NCBI GenBank assembly: GCA_964424375.1
Contig: CAYRIH010000015.1
Location: 1-13,356 of the forward strand
Length of the DNA: 13,356 bases
DNA from: CAYRIH01 sp964424375
Lineage (GTDB): Bacteria; Patescibacteriota; Kazan-3B-28; UBA10110
Direction: 5' to 3'
Shown here piece by piece: positions 1-6,773 of this stretch (within the stretch, counting starts at the first letter, position 1; each line of letters starts with the position of its first letter). The notes beneath the pieces are model-generated. The model was not told where the DNA came from, did no database searches, and saw nothing but the letters and a program-made list of their open reading frames with translations. Position numbers and translations under genes: made by a program.

Positions 1-574
1 TATCTTTGTTATGGCTGACAAAATTGGGGACTACAGGAGGTTCATGTAAATTGCGGCCAAGCCCATGACCAACAAATTGGCGCATAATAGTTAGATTAGA
101 ATTTTTAATAGTAGTTTCAATGGCAGAAGATATTTCACCTATTTTTATCCCCGCCTTAATTTTTTGGGTTCCAGCCATCAATGCTTGATAAGTGGCCAAT
201 AAAAGCGGTTGATAGGAATTAATATCCTTCTTCACAATAAAGCTAACTGCTGCATCAGTATGAAATCCCTTAAAGAGAAATCCGCAATCAATACTCAGTA
301 AATCACCAATTTGAAGTTGATAATCATCAGGAATGCAGTGAACAATACCAGCATTAACTGAAGTGCACAACGCGGCTGGATAGCCTTGATAACCCAAAAA
401 TGACGGACTGCCTCCCTGTTTCTTGGCTTCAGCCTGAGCATGCCGATCCAGCTCTAATAAAGTAATCCCTGGTTTAATATGGTTTTTAATGACCTTAAAT
501 ATCCGAATCAGTCTCTTGCCTCCCTCACGCATTATAGCAATCTCTTGAGGCGTTTTAACTCTAATCTGGTTCAT
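1..574 (-). CDS. map: Methionine aminopeptidase type I, 5' part (runs off the left edge)
   Basis: Removes the initiator methionine from nascent proteins in the cytoplasm, using a two-metal centre. I translated it by hand: 191 codons are present and the 3' end lies outside the window. The start is the ATG at 574-572, whose ATGA overlaps the adk stop by 4 nt, so translation is probably coupled. The N-terminus reads MNQIRVKTPQEIAIMREGGK, typical of type I enzymes. Of the metal ligands, Asp96 (in SIDCG), Asp107 (in FHTDAA) and His170 (in GHGLGR) are visible, and so are the substrate-site histidines His79 and His177. The two glutamate ligands would lie past the edge. One variation is SVNAGIVHCIPDD, where relatives usually have SVNE and HGIP. 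The position after adk is normal for spc operons. Identity is very secure. Confidence 0.95.
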   Translation of the reverse strand, partial: MNQIRVKTPQEIAIMREGGKRLIRIFKVIKNHIKPGITLLELDRHAQAEAKKQGGSPSFLGYQGYPAALCTSVNAGIVHCIPDDYQLQIGDLLSIDCGFLFKGFHTDAAVSFIVKKDINSYQPLLLATYQALMAGTQKIKAGIKIGEISSAIETTIKNSNLTIMRQFVGHGLGRNLHEPPVVPNFVSHNKD

Positions 575-1167
575 AAACTCTTAATTGCTTGAAGTATATC
601 TTTATGAATAGCTTCTCTACTCTGATTCCCACTAATCTTAACTAAAGCATTCTTGTTCCTGTAATATTTCATAACATCTCTAAATCTTTCTTGAAAAATC
701 TTTATTCTCTCATTTATTACCTTGGGATTAGTATCATCAATCCGATTTTCAATTTTAGCCCTTTTTTGGATTCTGCTCCTAGCAACTCCAACAGGTAAAT
801 CTATAAAAATCATTACTGACTCTCTGCCCAACTTTTTCAATAATGGTTCTAGAACTCTGACTTGCTTCATTCTTCTGGGATATCCATCAAAAACAATTCT
901 GCTTTTTTTATTAGTTTGATTAATAAATTTTTTAACCAACTTAACGGACATAACCTCAGGCACCAACTTGCCAGTCTGCATATACTTAGCAATTTTTTGG
1001 TAATTATGGATTTTATCTCGTATTGCATCACGAAGCAATTGTCCCATATTCATATGGGAACACTTCAATTTTTGGACTAACAATTTAGCTTGAGTGCTTT
1101 TCCCAGAAGCTGGACCTCCATAAAGAATAATGTCTGGTTGGTAAAGTTTAGGTTTAGAGATCATCAT
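571..1167 (-). CDS. adk: Adenylate kinase, short-LID form
   Basis: Transfers phosphate between ATP and AMP to give two ADP in the cytoplasm. The protein has 198 residues. The P-loop at 17-25 reads GGPASGKST, against the usual GPPGxGKGT. The AMP-site segment at 39-46 is MNMGQLLR, where relatives usually have xSTGDxLR. The downstream landmarks are conserved: TGKLVP at 65-70, DGYPR at 94-98 with Gln102, Arg133 and Arg136, and the RxDD motif at 142-145. Only about five residues separate Arg136 from RxDD, so this is the short form without the long or zinc-binding LID. The start is the ATG at 1167, inside the secY end (14-nt overlap); a second Met follows at once, so 1164 is an equal alternative. 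It stops with TGA, overlapping map. The position between secY and map supports Adk, but the odd nucleotide-site motifs leave another NMP kinase specificity possible. Confidence 0.88.
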   Translation of the reverse strand: MMISKPKLYQPDIILYGGPASGKSTQAKLLVQKLKCSHMNMGQLLRDAIRDKIHNYQKIAKYMQTGKLVPEVMSVKLVKKFINQTNKKSRIVFDGYPRRMKQVRVLEPLLKKLGRESVMIFIDLPVGVARSRIQKRAKIENRIDDTNPKVINERIKIFQERFRDVMKYYRNKNALVKISGNQSREAIHKDILQAIKSL

Positions 1168-2428
1168 ATTTTTTCATTACTAATTGAGCTTTAACTTGTC
1201 TGATGGTTTCTAAAGCTACACTAACTACAATTAGTAAACTGGTTCCCCCCAAAGTTAGGCCAGGCATTTTAATAAAAACCTGAACTAAAAGCGGCATAAC
1301 TGCAATAGAGGCTAAAAATATTGATCCAGCTAAAGTAATCCTATTACTAATAAATGATAGGAAATCAATAGTTTGTTTGCCAGGACGAATGCCTGGAATA
1401 AATCCACCAGATTTTTGTAAATTTTCTGCTACATTAGTCGGTTTAAAAATAACCCAAGTGTAAAAGTAGGTAAAGAAAACTACTAACAGAAAGTAAGCTA
1501 TGCCATAAAAAATTTGATTGTTAAAAAGCTGCTGAATAAAATTGGCACCATTAGCCAGCCAGGGACTTCTAGCAGAAGCCATCAAAGAAGCAATTAGACT
1601 AGGAAAAATTAGGAGGGATAGGGCAAAGATAATAGGAATTACCCCAGCCTGATTTACTTTAAGTGGCAAATGTGTGGTCATGCCCCCAAGTAATCGATTA
1701 CCCCTAGCTCTGCCGGCATAAGAAATAGGGATATTACGCTGTCCTTCGGTAATATAAACAACGAAATATATTGTCAGGATAGCCAAAACTGCGAAAACCA
1801 CAATCTTGGTAAATTGACTGATATCAAATGTAGCTATGGTACCAGTTAAAATTGATGGAAGTTGGGAAATAATACCCAAAAATATAATTAAAGAAATCCC
1901 ATTACCAATGCCGAATTCACTAATTAATTCCCCTATCCACATTACAAATATAGTACCGGCAGTTACAGTAATTAAAATGGTTATTAAACGAAGAGTGTCA
2001 ATCTCACCCAAAATTTGAAATTCTGAACGCTGTAAAAGTGATATCATTCCATAAGACTGCAACATAGCCAAGGGAACTGTTAGATATCTAGTGTATTGAT
2101 TTATTTTGCGGCGGCCATAATCACCCTCTTTAGACAAAGCTTCAATCTGGGGTATAGCCATAGTCATCAACTGCATAATAATAGAAGCATTAATATAAGG
2201 AGCCACACCCATTAAAGCAATAGAAAAATTACCCAAAGAACCACCAGAAAATATGTCTACCAAGCCTAAAAATTGATTTTGAGAGAAAAGTTGTTGTAAC
2301 TGATTTAAATCAACTTCTGGGATAGGAATTAAAGAGATTATTCGAAATATTATCAAAAGAAACAAAGTGCAAAAAATTTTGTTTCTCAGATCCTTGTGTT
2401 TAAATATTTGACTGATTGCCTGCCACAT
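1154..2428 (-). CDS. secY: Preprotein translocase subunit SecY
   Basis: Central pore of the Sec channel in the cytoplasmic membrane, through which secreted and membrane proteins pass. The protein has 424 residues, normal for the family, and is strongly hydrophobic with the expected pattern of ten membrane segments. The plug region (GLVDIFSGGSLGNFS, about 56-70) and the following helix (YINASIIMQL) are clear. The loop RKINQYTRYL follows. The two cytoplasmic loops that contact the ribosome and SecA are recognisable as RNIPISYAGRARG with KVNQAGVIPIIFA, and as NVAENLQKSGGFIPGIRPG. The C-terminus, RQVKAQLVMKKYDDL, is the standard short tail. The gene begins 18 nt after rplO without a visible Shine-Dalgarno site and overlaps adk by 14 nt. 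Nothing suggests a second, accessory SecY. Confidence 0.97.
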   Translation of the reverse strand: MWQAISQIFKHKDLRNKIFCTLFLLIIFRIISLIPIPEVDLNQLQQLFSQNQFLGLVDIFSGGSLGNFSIALMGVAPYINASIIMQLMTMAIPQIEALSKEGDYGRRKINQYTRYLTVPLAMLQSYGMISLLQRSEFQILGEIDTLRLITILITVTAGTIFVMWIGELISEFGIGNGISLIIFLGIISQLPSILTGTIATFDISQFTKIVVFAVLAILTIYFVVYITEGQRNIPISYAGRARGNRLLGGMTTHLPLKVNQAGVIPIIFALSLLIFPSLIASLMASARSPWLANGANFIQQLFNNQIFYGIAYFLLVVFFTYFYTWVIFKPTNVAENLQKSGGFIPGIRPGKQTIDFLSFISNRITLAGSIFLASIAVMPLLVQVFIKMPGLTLGGTSLLIVVSVALETIRQVKAQLVMKKYDDL

Positions 2429-2446
2429 ATGTTGTTTAGAAAATCT

Positions 2447-2884
2447 TTATATAATTACTACCTTGCCACCAGCTGCTTCAATTGATTCTTTAGCTGATTT
2501 AGAAATTCTGTGTGTCTCAACCGCTACCTTACTGGATAGGCCATGAGAACCCAGAATCTTAAGACTTTCTCCCTTTTTAAGATAACCTTTTTTATAAAGC
2601 GAAGCGATAGTTAGTTTACCTCCATCCAAAAACTTCTCCAGATGATGTAAATTAATAATAAATGTTTTGAGACGTCGAACAGATTTAAATCCCTTCTTCT
2701 TGGGAATTCGTCGAACTAAAGGGGTTTGCCCACCCTCAAAATGTTTGGGGATACTGCTACCAGAGCGCGACTTTTGTCCCTTGGTGCCTCGACCGGCAGT
2801 TGTTCCTCGCCCAGAACCAGACCCTCTACCCACTCTGCGACCTTTGGTCTTACTGATATTTTTAGTTATTTCATCAATATGCAT
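2447..2884 (-). CDS. rplO: 50S ribosomal protein L15 (uL15)
   Basis: Large-subunit protein that binds 23S rRNA and helps late assembly. The 145 residues match the family length. The N-terminal part is the Gly/Arg-rich extended arm typical of L15 (RRVGRGSGSGRGTTAGRGTK, about 16-35), followed by FEGGQTPLVRRIPKKKGF. The globular C-terminal domain closes with SAKESIEAAGGKVVII, the usual L15 ending. It lies only 19 nt after rpsE; in many bacteria rpmD (L30) sits here, and it is absent. The upstream sequence is AT-rich with no clear Shine-Dalgarno site. Confidence 0.97.
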   Translation of the reverse strand: MHIDEITKNISKTKGRRVGRGSGSGRGTTAGRGTKGQKSRSGSSIPKHFEGGQTPLVRRIPKKKGFKSVRRLKTFIINLHHLEKFLDGGKLTIASLYKKGYLKKGESLKILGSHGLSSKVAVETHRISKSAKESIEAAGGKVVII

Positions 2885-2903
2885 ATCTTATAACAACTTT
2901 AAT

Positions 2904-3458
2904 TTAATTATTTTCAGATTTAGATTTTTCGACAGGTGATTTATCTGACTTGGCATAAGTTCTACAACCCTTTAATCTAATCTTTAAAAGATCTCGGGGA
3001 TTAGATAATAATGAGAGAGCCTGAATGGTAGCAACTGTGTTGCTCATTTTATTCCGTGAGCCTAACATCTTACCTACTACATCTGTAATGCCAGATAATT
3101 GTAAAACAATTCTCATAGGCCCACCAGCAATAATCCCAGTACCAGCAGGAGCTGGTTTAATTAAAATCTGAGCACTCTTATAAGAATTTCTAACCGAATG
3201 TGGAATAGTTGACTTGTTGGTTGTAATTGTAATTACCTTCTTTTTAGCATCAGTTACGGCTTTAGCTATAGCCCCGCTCACATCAGCTGCCTTGCCAACC
3301 CCCCAGCCAACTCTTCTTTGCTTTTCGTCACCAATGACCACTAAGGCTCTAAAACGCATTCGTTTACCACCCTTAACAACCCTAGTTACCCGGTTAATTT
3401 CTAATACCCGTTCTACAAACTCCTTTTTTTCTGGTTGTCGATCTATTCTTTTTCTCAT
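2904..3458 (-). CDS. rpsE: 30S ribosomal protein S5 (uS5)
   Basis: Small-subunit protein near the mRNA entrance, involved in decoding accuracy. The 184 residues hold the double-stranded RNA-binding N-terminal domain (FVERVLEINRVTRVVKGGKR, about 14-33, then RFRALVVIGD) and the C-terminal domain (KPAPAGTGIIAGGPMRIVLQ and GSRNKMSNTVATIQAL). After the core there is a short polar tail rich in Lys, Ser and Asn. It begins one base after the rplR stop, so coupled translation is likely. No Shine-Dalgarno site is visible. Confidence 0.97.
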   Translation of the reverse strand: MRKRIDRQPEKKEFVERVLEINRVTRVVKGGKRMRFRALVVIGDEKQRRVGWGVGKAADVSGAIAKAVTDAKKKVITITTNKSTIPHSVRNSYKSAQILIKPAPAGTGIIAGGPMRIVLQLSGITDVVGKMLGSRNKMSNTVATIQALSLLSNPRDLLKIRLKGCRTYAKSDKSPVEKSKSENN

Positions 3459-3459
3459 A

Positions 3460-3804
3460 TTAAAATTTTAAACCTGTTTCTCGGGCGCCATCAGCCACAG
3501 CTTTAACTTGACCGTGATATTTATATCCACCTCGATCAAACACCACAGTCTTAATGCCCAACTCTAAAGCCTTTTGAGCTATTGTTTGACCCACTTGACT
3601 GGCTGTTGAAATACTTTGATTATTTGACTTTAAAGTAGATGCGCTAACTAAAGTTTTGCCCTGTTCATCATTCACTAACTGGGCATAAACGCATTTATTG
3701 CTGCGATAAATCGATAAACGAGGCCTTTTGGCAGTTCCAAAAATTTTGGACCTAATCCGACAACGGCGCTGAATTCTATTTGCATTATTTTTTACACTAA
3801 CCAT
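3460..3804 (-). CDS. rplR: 50S ribosomal protein L18 (uL18)
   Basis: Large-subunit protein that, together with L5, binds 5S rRNA and attaches it to the central protuberance. At 114 residues it is close to the usual 115-120. Family landmarks are the basic N-terminus (RIQRRCRIRSKI), RPRLSIYRSNKCVYAQLVND, GQTIAQKALELGI, VVFDRGGYKYHGQVKAVADG and the ending ARETGLKF. The start is the ATG at 3804, 12 nt after rplF. No unusual feature was seen. Confidence 0.97.
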   Translation of the reverse strand: MVSVKNNANRIQRRCRIRSKIFGTAKRPRLSIYRSNKCVYAQLVNDEQGKTLVSASTLKSNNQSISTASQVGQTIAQKALELGIKTVVFDRGGYKYHGQVKAVADGARETGLKF

Positions 3805-3816
3805 AGAAATTATATA

Positions 3817-4362
3817 TTATCCAGTAATGGTTTTAGCGGCTTTACCAGCTTTGCGCCTGACAATTTCATCTTCATATTGAATACCCTTACCTTTATATGG
3901 TTCTGGTTTTTTAACAGCCCGAATTCGAGCTGTCATCTCTCCAGTAACTTCCTTATCAATGCCAGCTACAACAATCTCATTTTTTACTACTTTAATCTCA
4001 ATGTTGGGCATAATTCGTAAAACAACTGGGTGGGAAAATCCAACATTTAACACTATGGTATCATCTTTAACTTCAGCTTTAAAACCAACACCTGAAATTT
4101 TTAATACCTTTTTGTAGCCTTCATTAACACCTATAACCATATTGGCAATCTTGCTTCTAACTAAACCATGAAGAGATTTAATTTTTGGGGTATCTGCATT
4201 TCTGGTAACTAACAGCTGATCATCTTTTTGAACTACATTAATGTGCCGAGGTAAATTCCAGCTAAGCTCTCCCTTAACTCCTTTAACAATTATGCCAGAA
4301 TCACTGAGTTTAATTTCAGTTTTTTCAGGAATAACAATTGGCAATTTACCTATCTTAGACAT
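3817..4362 (-). CDS. rplF: 50S ribosomal protein L6 (uL6)
   Basis: Large-subunit protein beside the factor-binding region and the sarcin-ricin loop. The 181 residues contain the two similar L6 domains. The first starts MSKIGKLPIVIPEKTEIKLS and continues to LHGLVRSKIANMVIGV. The second includes ISGVGFKAEV and LNVGFSHPV. It ends with the C-terminal signature region PEPYKGKGIQYEDEIVRRKAGKA, slightly altered from the common RxPEPYKGKGIRY. It lies 13 nt after rpsH. No clear Shine-Dalgarno site is present. Confidence 0.97.
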   Translation of the reverse strand: MSKIGKLPIVIPEKTEIKLSDSGIIVKGVKGELSWNLPRHINVVQKDDQLLVTRNADTPKIKSLHGLVRSKIANMVIGVNEGYKKVLKISGVGFKAEVKDDTIVLNVGFSHPVVLRIMPNIEIKVVKNEIVVAGIDKEVTGEMTARIRAVKKPEPYKGKGIQYEDEIVRRKAGKAAKTITG

Positions 4363-4375
4363 AATAATTCTTTAA

Positions 4376-4774
4376 TTACCATATTTTAAATAATATTTCT
4401 CCCCCTAAACCTGCTGTCCTAGCCTTACGACCAGTTACTAATCCTTTTGAAGTAGATATAATTACATCTTCAATTGGTGAAGATAATATCTTTGATAAAT
4501 TACTTGCTTTTAAATATATTCGATGACCTGGTTTACTGATTCGTTTCAACCCATTAATAATAGATTGATTATCATGGTATCTAAGAGTTAACAATAAATA
4601 TGGATGTTTGTCTTTGGAACTAATGAGTTCAGATTTACTTAGGTAACCATGATCAATTAAAAGCTCTGCAATGGCCTGTTTTAACTTAGAAGCTGGAATT
4701 TTAACAGTTTTAAACTGACAGGCAATACCATTGCGTATTCTGGTTAACATATCTGCTATAGGATCTGTATTCAT
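4376..4774 (-). CDS. rpsH: 30S ribosomal protein S8 (uS8)
   Basis: Small-subunit assembly protein that binds helix 21 of 16S rRNA; in E. coli it also represses the spc operon by binding its mRNA. The 132 residues match the family. It begins MNTDPIADMLTRIRNG, the standard S8 start, carries STSKG at 107-111, and ends GGEILFKIW, the conserved C-terminal RNA-binding stretch. It is preceded by the second longest spacer among the ribosomal protein genes (54 nt), which holds an inverted repeat annotated separately. Whether S8 regulates this operon cannot be told from the sequence. Confidence 0.97.
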   Translation of the reverse strand: MNTDPIADMLTRIRNGIACQFKTVKIPASKLKQAIAELLIDHGYLSKSELISSKDKHPYLLLTLRYHDNQSIINGLKRISKPGHRIYLKASNLSKILSSPIEDVIISTSKGLVTGRKARTAGLGGEILFKIW

Positions 4775-4828
4775 TAGTTTAGTATTTAGAATTTAGAGTA
4801 TAATATCTTGATATTTCTAATCTATGAT
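4775..4828 (-). promoter_or_regulatory. 54-nt rpsN-rpsH spacer with imperfect inverted repeat and heptamer repeats
   Basis: Most neighbouring spacers are 0 to 13 nt, so this one stands out. At 4793-4820 the minus strand reads TTAGA, AATAT, CAAG, ATATT, ATAC, TCTAA. This could form a hairpin with two 5-bp AT stems, a 4-nt loop and a 4-nt bulge. Just downstream are three imperfect tandem heptamers, TCTAAAT, TCTAAAT and ACTAAAC. A TATACT hexamer, resembling a -10 box, overlaps the repeat, but no good -35 was found. It could be an mRNA structure in front of rpsH, an internal promoter, or neutral AT-rich sequence. Confidence 0.3.
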
Positions 4829-5014
4829 TTACCATGAAGCTTTTTTTATCCCTGGCAACATACCTTGGCTAGCCAATTCTCTGAAGCAAATGCGGCAAGT
4901 GCCAAAATCTCTCATAAAGCCTCCGCGGCGACCGCAAATGCTGCAACGACTAATCTGACGAGTCGAAAATTTTGGTTTCTTTTTAGCTTTTATAATTAAC
5001 GCGCTTCTAGCCAT
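4829..5014 (-). CDS. rpsN: 30S ribosomal protein S14, zinc-binding type Z (uS14)
   Basis: Small-subunit head protein. At 61 residues it is the short, zinc-binding form (also called rpsZ), not the roughly 100-residue zinc-free form of E. coli. The four zinc ligands are Cys24 and Cys27 (CSIC) and Cys40 and Cys43 (CRIC). The rest matches the family: FSTRQISRC, GRRGGFMRDFG, FRELASQGMLPGIKKASW. It starts 5 nt after rplE and is followed by the 54-nt spacer before rpsH. Confidence 0.97.
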   Translation of the reverse strand: MARSALIIKAKKKPKFSTRQISRCSICGRRGGFMRDFGTCRICFRELASQGMLPGIKKASW

Positions 5015-5019
5015 AATTA

Positions 5020-5553
5020 TTATTTTTTAAATGGAAACTTAAGTTTGATAAGTAATTTTTTAGCTAAATCGTCATTGCCTGCATTGGTAACAATAGTAAC
5101 AGACAAGCCAAAGGTCTTTTCCACATTGTCTAGAACTACTTCCGGAAAAACTATATGTTCTATGATACCCAATGTGTAGTTGCCGTGTCCATCAAAAGAT
5201 GTAGAAGATATTCCTTGAAAATCACGAACTCTGGGCAAGGCAACATTCACCAATCTATTAATAAAATCATACATTCTTTGCCCTCGCAGTGTAATCGATA
5301 AACCAATTGGCATCCCCTCTCTTAATTTAAACCCAGCAATTGACTTTCTAGCCCGACGAGTAACAGGTTTTTGGCCAGAAATCACAACTAGTTGATCTGC
5401 TATCTTTTTAAGATAATTAGCGTCTTTAACGGCCGCACCAGCGCCTACATTAATGGATACCTTAACTAACTTAGGCACCGCTTCTTGAGATTTAAGACCT
5501 AATTCATCCTTAAGTTCTTTTCTAACTAGATTGTATTGTTCTTTAAAAGTCAT
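5020..5553 (-). CDS. rplE: 50S ribosomal protein L5 (uL5)
   Basis: Binds 5S rRNA with L18 and contacts the P-site tRNA and the small-subunit head. The 177 residues are normal length. Landmarks are VPKLVKVSINVGAGAAVKD near residue 26, the segment GQKPVTRRARKSIAGFKLREGMPIG, and the C-terminal part with LPRVRDFQGISSTSFDGHGNY and FPEV. It lies 2 nt after rplX. No Shine-Dalgarno site is apparent. Confidence 0.97.
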   Translation of the reverse strand: MTFKEQYNLVRKELKDELGLKSQEAVPKLVKVSINVGAGAAVKDANYLKKIADQLVVISGQKPVTRRARKSIAGFKLREGMPIGLSITLRGQRMYDFINRLVNVALPRVRDFQGISSTSFDGHGNYTLGIIEHIVFPEVVLDNVEKTFGLSVTIVTNAGNDDLAKKLLIKLKFPFKK

Positions 5554-5555
5554 AA

Positions 5556-5864
5556 TTACACCGTACTCTTACACAATTTACAAATTCTTTCTTTAGTGCC
5601 TGATTTAGTAATCTTATATCCCAATCTAACTGGTTTATTTCCACAATGAGAGCAAAGATACATTACTTTAGACGCATTAAGCGCTGCAGCCATCTCTATT
5701 CGACCGCCCGACTTACCTTTGCTAGCTTTAAGATGTTTGGTAACTATATTTATACCACTAATCTTTAACTTATTATTTTGAGGATCTACCGAGGTAACCT
5801 TACCAGTTTTACCCCTATCTTTACCCTTAATAACTAAAACTAAATCTCCTTTTTTAATATTCAT
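5556..5864 (-). CDS. rplX: 50S ribosomal protein L24 (uL24), with zinc-ribbon motif
   Basis: Early large-subunit assembly protein located near the exit of the peptide tunnel. The 102 residues start with the KOW motif (KKGDLVLVIKGKDRGKTGKV, about 4-23), followed by INIVTKHLKAS. The C-terminal half carries Cys71 and Cys74 (CSHC) and Cys95 and Cys98 (CKLC), a probable zinc ribbon found in many but not all bacterial L24 proteins. It directly abuts rplN with no spacer. AGAGG 8 nt before the ATG, inside the end of rplN, is a plausible ribosome binding site. Confidence 0.96.
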   Translation of the reverse strand: MNIKKGDLVLVIKGKDRGKTGKVTSVDPQNNKLKISGINIVTKHLKASKGKSGGRIEMAAALNASKVMYLCSHCGNKPVRLGYKITKSGTKERICKLCKSTV

Positions 5865-6233
5865 TTATAATACCTCTGGAGCTAAAGAAACAATCTTTAT
5901 ATAACCTTTGTCTCGCAACTCTCTGGCTACTGGTCCAAATATACGAGTGCCACGAGGAATTTTGTCTTTATCAATAATTACTGCTGCATTATCATCAAAC
6001 CGAATATAAGAGCCGTCTGGGCGGCGAAGGTGCTTCTTTTGGCGGACAATTACGGCCCTAACTATCTCCTTTTTTTTGACTAAACCACCGGGAACCGCTT
6101 CTTTAACTGAGGCCACTATAATATCACCAATTCGAGCATAACGTCGGCGAGTACCCCCTAATACTTTAAAACAGGCTATTAATTTAGCTCCCGTATTATC
6201 AGCTACTTTTAATTTAGTCTCTGCTTGAATCAT
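5865..6233 (-). CDS. rplN: 50S ribosomal protein L14 (uL14)
   Basis: Highly conserved large-subunit protein at the subunit interface, part of intersubunit bridges. Exactly 122 residues, the universal bacterial length. The start MIQAETKLKVADNTGAKL, the middle RRRYARIGDIIVASVKEAVP and the end GPVARELRDKGYIKIVSLAPEVL are textbook L14. Its last codons supply the probable ribosome binding site of rplX. It starts 2 nt after rpsQ. Confidence 0.98.
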   Translation of the reverse strand: MIQAETKLKVADNTGAKLIACFKVLGGTRRRYARIGDIIVASVKEAVPGGLVKKKEIVRAVIVRQKKHLRRPDGSYIRFDDNAAVIIDKDKIPRGTRIFGPVARELRDKGYIKIVSLAPEVL

Positions 6234-6235
6234 AA

Positions 6236-6514
6236 TTAATTCTTTTTATCTTGTATCTTCTTTTGATCAATAACTACCACCCATCGCTTAAGTTTGCTAA
6301 TGGGACGTGATTCTTCAATTGTAATTACATCACCCAATTTTGCTACATTATCTGGATCATGTACTAAAAATCTCCTCGTTTTTCTAATCTTTTTCTTATA
6401 AATAGGATGGGTAATAAAAGAATCCACTGATACTACAATAGTAGAAGTCATTTGGGTACTCACTACCTTACCTATTTTACGCTGTCTTGATTTGTTGGTT
6501 GATGTATTATTCAT
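6236..6514 (-). CDS. rpsQ: 30S ribosomal protein S17 (uS17)
   Basis: Primary 16S rRNA-binding assembly protein of the small subunit. I chose the ATG at 6514, giving 92 residues (MNNTSTNKSRQRKIGKVVST). The frame is open to a TTG at 6529, which would add MKNLY, but the ATG fits the family better. The core reads KIGKVVSTQMTSTIVVSVDS, HPIYKKKIRKTRRFLVHDP and GDVITIEESRPISKLKRWVVV, matching the S17 OB-fold. It is preceded by a 33-nt spacer after rpmC with no visible Shine-Dalgarno site. Confidence 0.95.
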   Translation of the reverse strand: MNNTSTNKSRQRKIGKVVSTQMTSTIVVSVDSFITHPIYKKKIRKTRRFLVHDPDNVAKLGDVITIEESRPISKLKRWVVVIDQKKIQDKKN

Positions 6515-6547
6515 ATATAAATTTTTCAAAACTAATTAAAATTAGAT

Positions 6548-6769
6548 TTAGCTGATAACATTTTGGTCTTGAGCTTTAGTAATAATTTCTTTTTCTTGTT
6601 CAATAGTTAGAAGCCGAGCCAGATATTTCTTACTTGCCCTTAAACTGCGATAATTTTTAAGTTTATGTATAGCTAACTCTGATTGTAGTTTGGCAATCAT
6701 ATTCTTAACCTTATCAATCTCTTTAATTAAATCCTGAGCTTTAAGTTGTCTGACTTTTTCTAATTTCAT
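6548..6769 (-). CDS. rpmC: 50S ribosomal protein L29 (uL29)
   Basis: Small helical protein at the peptide-tunnel exit, next to L23. The 73 residues are in the family range (about 60-75). It shows the typical pattern: an N-terminal helix with LKAQDLIKEI, a second helix with LQSELAIHKLKNYRSLRASKKYLARLLTI, and a short polar tail. It lies 4 nt after rplP, its usual partner. Confidence 0.95.
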   Translation of the reverse strand: MKLEKVRQLKAQDLIKEIDKVKNMIAKLQSELAIHKLKNYRSLRASKKYLARLLTIEQEKEIITKAQDQNVIS

Positions 6770-6773
6770 AATT

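Noticed and set aside
571..573. Alternative genetic code with TGA read as glycine
   Set aside because: TGA ends adk exactly at its expected length and overlaps the map start, and no other gene in the window has an in-frame TGA, so the standard code fits.
862..1080. Plus-strand open frames within adk, secY, rplD, tuf and fusA
   Set aside because: All are antisense to well-conserved genes, show no family motif or ribosome binding site, and would overlap essential coding sequence.
2667..2939. 90-codon plus-strand open frame opposite rplO
   Set aside because: Its proline-rich translation is the reverse complement of the Gly/Arg-rich L15 arm; it is a shadow of a real gene.
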